A stretch of DNA of 5,779 nt from Verrucomicrobiota bacterium (GCA_003218785.1 QHOM01000099.1:1-5779), one strand, 5' to 3'. Positions 1 through 5,779 are shown, counted from the first letter of the stretch. Program-made: numbers and translations. Notes: generated from the letters alone by a model not told the origin.

Positions 1-205
1 AACCTACGGCTGGAATGTCGAAATGCAGATGAAAGCAGCACGCGTCGGGCTGCGCATTCTAGAAATTCCCGTCAATCATCGCCGTCGTGCCGGCGGAGAA
101 TCGAAAGTCTCAGGCACATTGCGCGGGACATTTCTCGCCGGGGCGCGTATCATCGCGACTCTTCTGCGCATCGCAGCGGAGAAGAAGGCGAATTCGGGCT
201 CGTGA
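1..205 (+). CDS. Family 2 glycosyltransferase, C-terminal end (5' truncated by window)
   Basis: The frame opens at base 2 and runs 67 codons to a TGA at 203-205, so only the carboxyl end of the protein is visible. It reads YGWNVEMQMKAAR, then LRILEIPVNHRRRAGGESK, then SGTLRGTFLAGARII. This matches the end of GT2 (GT-A fold, dolichyl-phosphate-mannose-synthase-like) enzymes, where a W-N-x-E segment closes the catalytic domain and a 'VxxRxRxGGxSKVxGT' segment contacts the nucleotide-sugar/acceptor region. The fragment ends with a basic and alanine-rich tail and has no transmembrane helix, so it looks like the cytosolic type. ATG codons at 23 and 29 are internal methionines, not starts. The donor and acceptor cannot be told from this piece. 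The following dioxygenase and GT9 genes suggest surface glycan assembly. Family call is fairly firm; the substrate is unknown. Confidence 0.82.
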   Translation, partial: TYGWNVEMQMKAARVGLRILEIPVNHRRRAGGESKVSGTLRGTFLAGARIIATLLRIAAEKKANSGS

Positions 206-307
206 CGAGATAGACCACCAGACCAGGCAAGAGAGCTGAGCCGGTGTTGCAGTGACGTTTCCGCAAATTCAATCTGGCGATTCGCGCACGATTGTGTAGC
301 GTCGCTC

Positions 308-955
308 ATGCTTTCGACGCTCGATCTGGAGAGGTTTCGCGGCACGCCGCTCACTCGCGAGCCGTTTGATTTTCTGGTTGTTCCTGAGTTTGTAAAAGCG
401 GACGCGCGCGCAGCAATTGACAAGGATTATCCTGAGGTTGGCCGCCCCGGCAGCTTTCCGCTGCGCGAGGTCAGTTGCGGGCCGGCCTTTGCGAGGCTTA
501 TCGAGGAAATGCGCAGCGACGAGTTTCGCAAAGCGTTTGAGGAAAAATTCAATATCGATCTGACCACCCGCCCGGACATGATCACTGTGCGGGGATGTTG
601 CAGCGAGAAAGATGGCAAGATTCACACTGACTCCGAGACGAAGATCATCACAATCCTCATTTACATGAACCGAGCGTGGGAATCCTCGGGTGGCCGGCTC
701 CGGCTGCTGCGTTCCGGCACTGACCTCGAAGACATGATCCTTGAAGTGCCCCCGGCGGGCGGGACGCTGCTCGCATTCCGGCGTAGTAATAATTCGTGGC
801 ACGGGCATAAGCCGTTCTCTGGGCCCCGCCGGGTGATTCAGTTCAATTGGGTCACGAGCGAGGCGGTGGTGCGCCGCGAGCAGAACCGGCATCGGCTTTC
901 TTCATGGCTCAAAAAGTTGCGCGGTCCGTTTTCGGACGCAAAAGCCGCGGCGTAG
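308..955 (+). CDS. 2-oxoglutarate/Fe(II)-dependent dioxygenase (prolyl-4-hydroxylase-like fold)
   Basis: 215 residues, about the usual size of a stand-alone 2OG-Fe(II) oxygenase. The expected iron ligands are visible: H106 and D108 in KIHTDSETKIITILIYMN, with the distal histidine at H165 (or H167) in NNSWHGH. R174 or R175 in GPRRVIQFNWV is placed to bind the 2-oxoglutarate carboxylate. The strand between (E127-G152, ending PPAGGTLLAF) is typical of the jelly-roll core. These enzymes use O2 and 2-oxoglutarate to hydroxylate a substrate in the cytosol; no signal peptide is seen. The start is well constrained: the frame is open back to the TGA at 203, but ATG 308 is the first ATG, GTG or TTG in it. 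No clear Shine-Dalgarno precedes it. The position between a GT2 and a GT9 suggests a sugar, lipid or glycan-linked substrate, but this is inference. Family confidence is high, substrate unknown. Confidence 0.85.
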   Translation: MLSTLDLERFRGTPLTREPFDFLVVPEFVKADARAAIDKDYPEVGRPGSFPLREVSCGPAFARLIEEMRSDEFRKAFEEKFNIDLTTRPDMITVRGCCSEKDGKIHTDSETKIITILIYMNRAWESSGGRLRLLRSGTDLEDMILEVPPAGGTLLAFRRSNNSWHGHKPFSGPRRVIQFNWVTSEAVVRREQNRHRLSSWLKKLRGPFSDAKAAA

Positions 956-956
956 T

Positions 957-2204
957 ATGCAGCGCCGGAACGGCCGATTCGACATGGCCCAAACAAAGAA
1001 CGCGTCGCTCCGCGCGGCAAGTTTCTCGCGCATCCTGTTGATCAAGCCTTCGGCGCTTGGCGACGTCGTGCACACGCTGCCAGTGCTCGTGAAGCTGCGC
1101 GCGCGCTATCCGCGCGCGCGGATCGATTGGCTGATCACGCCGGAAAATGCGGAGATTGTCCGCTGTCACCCGGCGCTATCGAACGTCGTGCTTTTTGCGC
1201 GTGGTGACTTTGCTAGAGGTGGTCGTAGATGGCAGGCGGTTGGCGCGTTTTTCAATCTGCTCCAACAAATTCGCAGCGCCAAATACGACCTCGTCATCGA
1301 TCTGCACGGCCAGGTGCGTTCGGCGTTTTTCGCCCTCATCAGCAGAGCTCGGGTGCGCATCGGATTTGATCGACCTATCAAACCCGCTCTCACAGTTTCT
1401 GCTGAACATGACCTCAAGAACATAGCGAGCCACGGCTGGCGAGGCGCGCGGGAAGGCTCGTGGATGGCATATACGCACCGCATTCCCATCCCGACGCTCG
1501 ATGTGCACGCAATCGATCGCTACCTCTGGGTCGCGACGATGCTCGGCCTCGACGGCAGCCCGCCTGATCTCACAATCCATCTCCCGCCGGAAACCGTGCC
1601 TAAGGTGGAACGGCTCCTCGACGAGCGCGGGGTGCCCGCCACGAGACCGCTCGTCGTCCTCGTGCCGGGTACCATATGGGAGACCAAACACTGGACGATT
1701 GAAGGCTTCGCGGGCGTTGCACGCGAGCTGCTGAGCAGCGGGTTCGCGGTGGCGCTCGCAGGCACGATCCGCGACCAGTCGCGATGCCGGCAAATTGCCG
1801 CGGCTGGGCCCGGCGCGTGCGATCTTTCTGGCAAAACGACGCCCGCCGATCTAGCTGCTCTCATCCAGCGTGCGGAGGTTTGCGTGACGAACGACTCTGG
1901 CTCGATGCATGTCGCCGCGTCGCTCGGCAAACCGATGGTGAGCGTCTTCGGGCCAACGAATCCCGTTCACATCGGCCCATACGGAAGGTCGGAATCGGTC
2001 GTGCGTGCCAATTTACCATGCTCGCCGTGCAATTATCGCCGCCTGAGCCAGTGCCCGTTCGATCACGCCTGCATGAAGCAGGTTACATCCACAATGGTGA
2101 TGGAACGAGTCTGGAAGATCCTTGCGACTGCAAAAAGTCAGTCCGAAACGTACCACCAGGAAAATGGCCGAAGCGTCAGCGTGTCGCGAGAGCGCCTAAT
2201 TTGA
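957..2204 (+). CDS. Glycosyltransferase family 9, ADP-heptose:LPS heptosyltransferase-like
   Basis: 415 residues, with two Rossmann-like halves (GT-B fold). The N-terminal motif RILLIKPSALGDVVHT (25-40) includes D35, the position of the catalytic aspartate in WaaC/WaaF enzymes. The C-terminal donor-binding half has VPGTIWETKHW (236-246) with K244, and NDSGSMHVAASLGKP (312-326) with FGPTNP (331-336). These are the classical GT9 signatures. The role is transfer of heptose, or a related sugar, from ADP-heptose onto a lipid-A/core-like acceptor at the inner face of the inner membrane. A cysteine cluster (C355, C358, C366, C372) lies near the C-terminus, as in many heptosyltransferase II-type proteins. 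ATG 957 begins one base after the previous stop; ATG 984 (M10) is an equally possible start because conservation begins near residue 24 and neither has a clear ribosome site. Whether it is type I, II or III cannot be settled here. Confidence 0.88.
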   Translation: MQRRNGRFDMAQTKNASLRAASFSRILLIKPSALGDVVHTLPVLVKLRARYPRARIDWLITPENAEIVRCHPALSNVVLFARGDFARGGRRWQAVGAFFNLLQQIRSAKYDLVIDLHGQVRSAFFALISRARVRIGFDRPIKPALTVSAEHDLKNIASHGWRGAREGSWMAYTHRIPIPTLDVHAIDRYLWVATMLGLDGSPPDLTIHLPPETVPKVERLLDERGVPATRPLVVLVPGTIWETKHWTIEGFAGVARELLSSGFAVALAGTIRDQSRCRQIAAAGPGACDLSGKTTPADLAALIQRAEVCVTNDSGSMHVAASLGKPMVSVFGPTNPVHIGPYGRSESVVRANLPCSPCNYRRLSQCPFDHACMKQVTSTMVMERVWKILATAKSQSETYHQENGRSVSVSRERLI

Positions 2205-2227
2205 TTTCCTCGCGGCGCGTAGCTTGT

Positions 2228-2231
2228 AGGA
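2228..2231 (+). promoter_or_regulatory. Shine-Dalgarno-like site for the molybdoenzyme gene
   Basis: AGGA lies nine bases upstream of ATG 2241. It is the clearest ribosome-binding candidate among the intact genes here, and it supports that ATG over later methionines at residues 21, 24 and 25. Confidence 0.5.
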
Positions 2232-2240
2232 TCGACATCG

Positions 2241-3791
2241 ATGAGTCGAGCAAAAGGAATCGCTGCCGGTTTGCTGGCCGGCGTGGTCGCGGCAGTTGCG
2301 ATGACTGCCATGATGTTGTTGCTCGCGTGTTTTGGCGTCGCAACTCCGCTCGTGATCATTGGCGACAGGCTGTCAGTTTTTATTCCGCCAGGGCCATTCC
2401 TCTCAGTCATGGGAAAGGTCGGCGGCTACAATCACCTTAAAGAGCTAGGCGTTGGATCAACAATCGCCGGTCAGCTCCTCGTAGGCGCGATCGGCGGTGC
2501 AATTTTCGGTTTGCTCATGCGGCGCAATCCAGCGCGGAACACGACGATTTGCACGATCTCGATCTTTGTTATCCTGCCGATCATTGTGTTCGCTGTCGCG
2601 CTTTGGCCGGTTCTGGGCACAAGCTATGTAGGAGTGCCCATTGAAGCTGCCCGCCTGGTGACGCTCGTCGGTTTCGCGCTCTGCGTTTTTGTTTTCGAGC
2701 GAATACTCGTTGGTGGCTTTCAATTTCTCGCGCGACCAAAAATCGCGACCGAAAACCGAGAATTCACTCCGGCAATCGGGCGACGCGCATTTATGCTGAG
2801 CGCAATTGGAGTCGCTTTCGCCGGTAGCGGTGTCGCTTTGGCGCGTAAACTTTATCGCGTGGCGACCTTTAGTTACGACGGCACGCAATACAAGGGTCGC
2901 AGCGTCCAGCCGATTACGCCGAACGATCTGTTTTATTGCGTGACCAAGAACGTGGTCGATCCGCGCGTAAATGTCGATCTTTGGCACCTCGAAGTTATTG
3001 GGCTCGTGCAAAATCGGGCGGAATGGCGCTTCCAGGATTTGAGAGGATTTCCACCTTCCGAGCAGGAAACGACATTGATGTGTATCAGCAATGGGTTGGA
3101 CGCGGGTCTCATCAGCAACGCTGTCTGGAAAGGTCTTCCGTTGCGCGATCTGCTCGATCAGGCTGCGCCGCTTTCGAACGCCGCTCGTGTCCGCCTCTAC
3201 GGCGTCGATAATTACACCGACACTATTCCCTTAGAGAAGGCGATGGACCCCACGACGCTGCTTGCCTATGAAATGAACGGTGTCCCATTGCCGCATCGGC
3301 ATGGTTATCCGTTGCGTGCCATCGTCCCGGGCTATTTCGGGGAAAAACATGTGAAATGGCTCACCCGCATCGAACTCACCACTGCGAACGCGAAAGGATT
3401 CTATGAAACCCAAGGCTGGGGACCTGACTTCATCGCGCCGACGCGCTCACGAATCGACGTGCCCGATTACGAATCACGATTCTCGATTAGCGAATTACAG
3501 CAACCAATCGAAGTGAAAGGGATTGCTTACGGCGGCGACCGCGGGATTTCCCGCGTGGAACTTAGCTTCGATGACGGTGCGACTTGGCGGGATGCCGACA
3601 TTTACTATACCGGCGGCCATCTCGCGTGGTCCCTTTGGCGAGTGCAATGGACCCCTGATGTGCCGGGAGATTATGCCCTTGTCGTGCGGGTGACCGACGG
3701 CAAAGGCGATGTACAGGAATCGGAACCCGATCGCGGCTGGTTTTCCGGTGTCACCGGATTCCATAAAATCATTGTCCATATCGCCGCGTGA
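2241..3791 (+). CDS. Polytopic membrane-anchored molybdopterin oxidoreductase (sulfite oxidase fold)
   Basis: 516 residues in three parts. Residues 1-160 carry four hydrophobic helices (about 6-31, 73-93, 103-123, 136-157). Residues 180-201 hold GRRAFMLSAIGVAF, a twin-arginine-like motif (R181 R182) followed by a fifth helix. From about 205 on is the sulfite-oxidase-type Moco domain (Pfam Oxidored_molyb type), with C281 in LMCISNGLDAG as the expected molybdenum ligand and HGYPLRAIVPGYFGEKHVKW (354-373) as a cofactor-pocket signature. Residues about 415-516 form the immunoglobulin-like Mo-co dimerisation domain (SFDDGATW, DYALVVRVTDG). Positive-inside reading puts MRRNPARN and the twin arginine in the cytoplasm and the enzyme domain outside. 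It resembles YedY/MsrP in fold, but no MsrQ-like haem partner is seen next to it, so the substrate (methionine sulfoxide, sulfite or another) is open. It lies 36 bases after the GT9 gene. Confidence 0.87.
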   Translation: MSRAKGIAAGLLAGVVAAVAMTAMMLLLACFGVATPLVIIGDRLSVFIPPGPFLSVMGKVGGYNHLKELGVGSTIAGQLLVGAIGGAIFGLLMRRNPARNTTICTISIFVILPIIVFAVALWPVLGTSYVGVPIEAARLVTLVGFALCVFVFERILVGGFQFLARPKIATENREFTPAIGRRAFMLSAIGVAFAGSGVALARKLYRVATFSYDGTQYKGRSVQPITPNDLFYCVTKNVVDPRVNVDLWHLEVIGLVQNRAEWRFQDLRGFPPSEQETTLMCISNGLDAGLISNAVWKGLPLRDLLDQAAPLSNAARVRLYGVDNYTDTIPLEKAMDPTTLLAYEMNGVPLPHRHGYPLRAIVPGYFGEKHVKWLTRIELTTANAKGFYETQGWGPDFIAPTRSRIDVPDYESRFSISELQQPIEVKGIAYGGDRGISRVELSFDDGATWRDADIYYTGGHLAWSLWRVQWTPDVPGDYALVVRVTDGKGDVQESEPDRGWFSGVTGFHKIIVHIAA

Positions 3792-3896
3792 TTTGGATGA
3801 TCAGACTGAGAACCTCTGCCGTGGATTGCGCCCTTGGCAACGGCGGAAACGAAGACTAGTTACCCCCGCCTTGGCTAAGGGCACAGGGCCGCACAC

Positions 3897-3915
3897 GGGA
3901 CGGGGTCCGTCCTTT
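3897..3915 (+). terminator. GC-rich hairpin, possible weak terminator upstream of trxB
   Basis: GGACGG (3898-3903), loop GGT, and CCGTCC (3907-3912) form a perfect 6-bp stem, which a G-T pair extends by one. Only three T follow (3913-3915), so it is a poor intrinsic terminator. It could equally be an mRNA 5' structure of trxB. It sits in the 175-base gap (3792-3966), the longest spacer without any gene in the window. I see no convincing promoter there: TTGGCA at 3914-3919 resembles a -35 box, but no -10 box lies at proper spacing. Confidence 0.3.
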
Positions 3916-3966
3916 GGCAAACTGGGACGCCTATGTTCTACTTGCGCCGTGTGCTAGATTTTTTGT

Positions 3967-4890
3967 GTGGAGAAAGTGATCATAGTTGGAAGCGGTTGCG
4001 CGGGGTTGACCGCAGCGATTTATGCGGCGCGCGCAAATCTGAGTCCGCTGGTGCTGGAAGGCCGCCAACCGGGCGGACAGCTTTCCACCACAACTTTAGT
4101 CGAAAATTACCCGGGATTTCCGGACGGGATCGACGGCCCGCAACTCATCATGAACATGCACAAACAAGCCGAAAAATTCGGCACCCGTTTTTCTTACGCG
4201 GAGGTGACGGATTTCGAACCGCGCAACAATCATGTTCGCATCAAGGCGGATGACGAATGGCTGGAAACACAGGCGCTCATCATTGCGAGTGGCGCTTCGG
4301 CGCGCTACCTCGGGTTGGAAAACGAGGAGAAGCTGATCGGTCACGGTTTAACTTCATGCGCAACGTGTGACGGCGCATTTTACAAAAACGTTCCTGTGTG
4401 CGTGGTCGGAGGGGGCGACTCTGCCGCGGAAGAATCGCTTTTTGTCACCCGATTCGCCTCCAAAGTCTATTTGATTCACCGGCGCAATAAACTGCGCGCC
4501 TCGAAGATCATGGCCGATCGTGTGCTGACGAACAAAAAAATCGAACCGATCTGGAACACGGTCGTTACGAAATATATTCCCGATGAAAAAGGCGAGATGC
4601 GTGCGGTGCGACTGCGCGACGTAAGAACGGACGAAGAGCGCGAATTGGAGGTCGCTTGCGTGTTTGTCGCTATCGGTCACGATCCGAATACCAAAGCTTA
4701 CGAAGGCAAACTTGAGACCGATCCGGACGGTTATTTGATTGCCAAAAATTTGACAGAGAGTAAACATTCCGGTGTTTTCATAGCTGGCGATGTCGCAGAT
4801 CGCGTTTACAAACAAGCGGTAACGGCAGCGGGATCGGGCTGTGTGGCTGCGATGGAAGCGGAACGTTACTTGAGCGAACTGGAGAAGTAA
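3967..4890 (+). CDS. trxB: Thioredoxin-disulfide reductase
   Basis: 307 residues, the normal length for low-molecular-weight bacterial TrxB. The order of motifs is complete: FAD-binding VIIVGSGCAGLTAAIYAARA (4-23), PGGQL (36-40), redox-active CATC (C131, C134), NADPH-binding GGGDSAAEE (148-156), HRRNKLRAS (171-179) whose arginines bind the NADPH 2'-phosphate, and the closing GVFIAGDVAD with AAGSGC for FAD. The enzyme passes electrons from NADPH through FAD and the CATC pair to thioredoxin in the cytosol. The start is GTG: an in-frame TAG at 3955-3957 leaves GTG 3967 as the first usual start, and it places GSGCAG at the expected distance. No Shine-Dalgarno is visible. The usual GSGPAG has Cys in place of Pro at residue 11. 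The left repeat arm begins one base after its stop. Confidence 0.95.
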   Translation: MEKVIIVGSGCAGLTAAIYAARANLSPLVLEGRQPGGQLSTTTLVENYPGFPDGIDGPQLIMNMHKQAEKFGTRFSYAEVTDFEPRNNHVRIKADDEWLETQALIIASGASARYLGLENEEKLIGHGLTSCATCDGAFYKNVPVCVVGGGDSAAEESLFVTRFASKVYLIHRRNKLRASKIMADRVLTNKKIEPIWNTVVTKYIPDEKGEMRAVRLRDVRTDEERELEVACVFVAIGHDPNTKAYEGKLETDPDGYLIAKNLTESKHSGVFIAGDVADRVYKQAVTAAGSGCVAAMEAERYLSELEK

Positions 4891-4891
4891 G

Positions 4892-4926
4892 TGCCGATTG
4901 TCGACTGCCAAGTGCCGAGTGAAGAG
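4892..4926 (+). repeat. Left array of degenerate 7-base repeats (TGCCGAN)
   Basis: Read in steps of seven from 4892: TGCCGAT, TGTCGAC, TGCCAAG, TGCCGAG, TGAAGAG. The first four units fit TGCCGAN with one or two changes each; the fifth is eroded and merges with the ribosome-binding site of the four-helix-bundle gene. The array is the mirror of the right array at 5188-5215: paired outer to inner, the units match 6/7, 4/7, 6/7 and 6/7 (22/28). Heptamer tandem repeats are known in other bacteria (for example the STRR repeats of cyanobacteria), but I do not know this unit as a named family. Confidence 0.65.
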
Positions 4927-4928
4927 GA
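4924..4928 (+). promoter_or_regulatory. Shine-Dalgarno of the four-helix-bundle remnant
   Basis: GAGGA, five bases before ATG 4934. It is a good ribosome site that remains in front of a broken gene, which suggests the damage is recent or that the short first reading frame is still translated. Confidence 0.5.
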
Positions 4929-4933
4929 AGTCA

Positions 4934-5224
4934 ATGACGACCGCCGAACTGAAAGCGCGAACGAAGGAGTTTGCACTGCGAGTAATCCGATTGGTTGATG
5001 CGCTGCCGAACACGATTAAGGGGTCGCGCAATCGCGAATCAGATCATGCGTAGTGCCACCTCGATAGTCGCGAATTATCGGGCTGCTTGTCGAGCACGAT
5101 CGCGGGCGGAATTCGCGGGAAGACGCAAATAGAACCGCTCTTGAGAGAAGCAAGCGAACTGGTCGCGATCATGGCAGCGTCGGGTAAATCGGCAATTGGC
5201 AATCGGAAGTCGGCAATGCATTGA
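4934..5224 (+). pseudogene. S23-type four-helix-bundle protein (TIGR02436-like), frameshifted and internally deleted
   Basis: Three pieces of one protein are visible in two frames. Piece 1 (4934-5023) reads MTTAELKARTKEFALRVIRL, then VDALPNTIKG. Piece 2 (about 5025-5120, frame +1) reads RAIANQIMRSATSI, then VANYRAACRARSRAEFAG. Piece 3 (5120-5221, back in the first frame) reads KTQIEPLLREASELVAIMAA, then SGKSA. These are helices 1, 2 and 4 of the small four-helix-bundle family first met in 23S rRNA intervening sequences. The segment carrying the usual EEADE...WLE helix, roughly 25-30 residues, is gone. The first break fits one extra G in the GGGG run at 5020-5023: with three Gs it would read K-G-R-A-I. 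As it stands, translation from ATG 4934 ends at TAG 5051 after 39 residues. The last ten or so residues are written by the right repeat array. The family's molecular role is unknown. Confidence 0.8.
5188..5215 (-). repeat. Right array of degenerate 7-base repeats (NTCGGCA), inverted to the left array
   Basis: Four units in perfect register: ATCGGCA, ATTGGCA, ATCGGAA, GTCGGCA. The reverse complement is TGCCGAC, TTCCGAT, TGCCAAT, TGCCGAT, so this arm faces the left array. Even the TGCCAA variant occupies the matching position (third unit from outside) in both arms. The array overlaps the 3' end of the four-helix-bundle remnant and ends five bases before the TTG start of the glycosyltransferase gene, so it forms that gene's leader. 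Confidence 0.7.
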
Positions 5225-5779
5225 AAATCTGCGATCTGACGCAGTTTTATTCGCCGCTGAGCGGTGGAGTTAAACGTTACGTACACGAGAAGATCGCGTA
5301 CATCGGCAGACACTCGCCCGACGATGAACACGTTCTCATTGTCCCGGGGCCAAAAACGCAAATGACTTCGAGCTCAAGATCGCGCATTTATTCAATTCAC
5401 TCACCGTTGCTTTCGCGCACGTCGCGTTATCGCGCGCTACTAAATCTGCGTGCGGTCGAAGAGATCCTGGAGCGCGAACACCCCAACATCATCGAATCGA
5501 GCGACCCATACCAAATTGGGTGGAAAGCCATTGCGGTCGGCCGTTCGCTGAAAATTCCAGTCGTTGGTTTTTATCATTCGCATTTTCCGGAAGCGTACCT
5601 GCGCGGCAGCACGAAATTTTTGGGCAGGCGCGGGACGCATCGAACCATGAAGTTGACGCGCGCATATGTGCGCAAGCTTTACAATCGCTTTCAGGCTACG
5701 CTTGTGCCCTCCGAGCTTCTGGCAGGCGTCCTTTCTGAATGGGGTGTGCGTAATGTGCGCGCGGTTCGGCTCGGCGTAA
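5221..5779 (+). CDS. GT4-type glycosyltransferase, N-terminal part (3' truncated by window)
   Basis: 186 codons from TTG 5221, open to the window edge. The product begins MKICDLTQFYSPLSGGVKRY, the N-terminal nucleotide-binding-fold start of GT4 (GT-B) glycosyltransferases with the glycine-rich SGGV loop that holds the acceptor or phosphate. Later come IIESSDPYQIGWKAIAVGR (90-108), VVGFYHSHFPE (114-124), similar to the YHT/HSxFP segment of MgtA/PimB-like mannosyltransferases, and LVPSELL (161-167). This is the acceptor half only; the donor-binding C-terminal half lies outside. TTG is the only usual start after the in-frame TAA at 5185-5187, and it gives the expected M-K-I beginning. It overlaps the TGA of the four-helix-bundle remnant (TTGA). 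No good ribosome site is seen; GGAAG at 5205-5209 lies inside the repeat array. Likely role: sugar transfer for a surface glycan or glycolipid, donor unknown. Confidence 0.83.
   Translation, partial: MKICDLTQFYSPLSGGVKRYVHEKIAYIGRHSPDDEHVLIVPGPKTQMTSSSRSRIYSIHSPLLSRTSRYRALLNLRAVEEILEREHPNIIESSDPYQIGWKAIAVGRSLKIPVVGFYHSHFPEAYLRGSTKFLGRRGTHRTMKLTRAYVRKLYNRFQATLVPSELLAGVLSEWGVRNVRAVRLGV

Noticed and set aside
203..307. The GT2 end and the dioxygenase share one reading frame, broken only by TGA 203-205, with 34 stop-free codons between; possible fusion or readthrough.
   Set aside because: The translated linker shows no family-like sequence, both proteins have natural ends there, and a stop-free run of this length is not rare at this base composition.
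1788..1800. Perfect 13-base palindrome CGGCAAATTGCCG, resembling an operator or the heptamer unit.
   Set aside because: It lies deep in the GT9 coding region with no promoter context; one short palindrome of this kind is expected by chance.
3831..3920. Near-identical 10-mers CCCTTGGCAA (3831-3840) and CCTTTGGCAA (3911-3920) in the spacer before trxB.
   Set aside because: Only two copies, 80 bases apart, without symmetry or link to a promoter; too weak to call an operator.
3914..3937. TTGGCA with TATGTT as a trxB promoter.
   Set aside because: The spacing is only 12 bases instead of about 17, so a sigma-70-type promoter is not supported.
4354..5031. Long open frame on the minus strand (225 codons) across the trxB end and the repeat region.
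   Set aside because: It is antisense to the clearly coding trxB, has no recognisable motif, and looks like a codon-usage shadow.
5520..5738. Open frame of 72 codons on the + strand inside the GT4 gene.
   Set aside because: It is out of frame with the GT4 sequence, whose motifs run continuously from 5221 to the window end.

Overview
The window holds seven genes or gene remnants, all on the + strand, packed closely with no rRNA, tRNA or CRISPR signal. Base composition is moderately GC-rich and even. Gene content (cell-envelope glycosyltransferases, a heptosyltransferase-type GT9, a polytopic molybdopterin oxidoreductase, bacterial TrxB, an S23-type four-helix-bundle gene) points to a free-living bacterium. 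A soil-type Verrucomicrobiota relative is my best guess, but that rests on the general look of the proteins and not on a marker gene.

Region 1 (1-2204) is an envelope glycan cluster. It has the C-terminal end of a family 2 glycosyltransferase, a 2-oxoglutarate/Fe(II) dioxygenase with an HxD...H...R site, and a GT9 glycosyltransferase of the ADP-heptose:LPS heptosyltransferase type that starts one base after the dioxygenase stop. Region 2 (2241-3791) is a membrane-anchored sulfite-oxidase-fold molybdoenzyme with four N-terminal helices, then an internal twin-arginine motif, a fifth helix and the catalytic domain. Region 3 (3792-4890) is a 175-base spacer with one GC-rich hairpin, then thioredoxin reductase with a forced GTG start.

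Region 4 (4891-5224) is the most unusual part. A broken S23-family (TIGR02436-like) four-helix-bundle gene lies between two oppositely oriented arrays of a degenerate 7-base repeat (TGCCGAN on the left, NTCGGCA on the right). The arrays pair as an imperfect 28-base terminal inverted repeat (22/28 by hand), bounding a unit of about 324 bases. It fits exactly between the trxB stop and the start of the next gene. Region 5 (5221-5779) is the N-terminal part of a GT4 glycosyltransferase, cut by the window edge, whose TTG start overlaps the stop of the S23 remnant.

Regions 1 and 5 probably contribute to surface polysaccharide or LPS-like glycan assembly. The molybdoenzyme and TrxB are redox genes set between them; no functional link is shown by the sequence.
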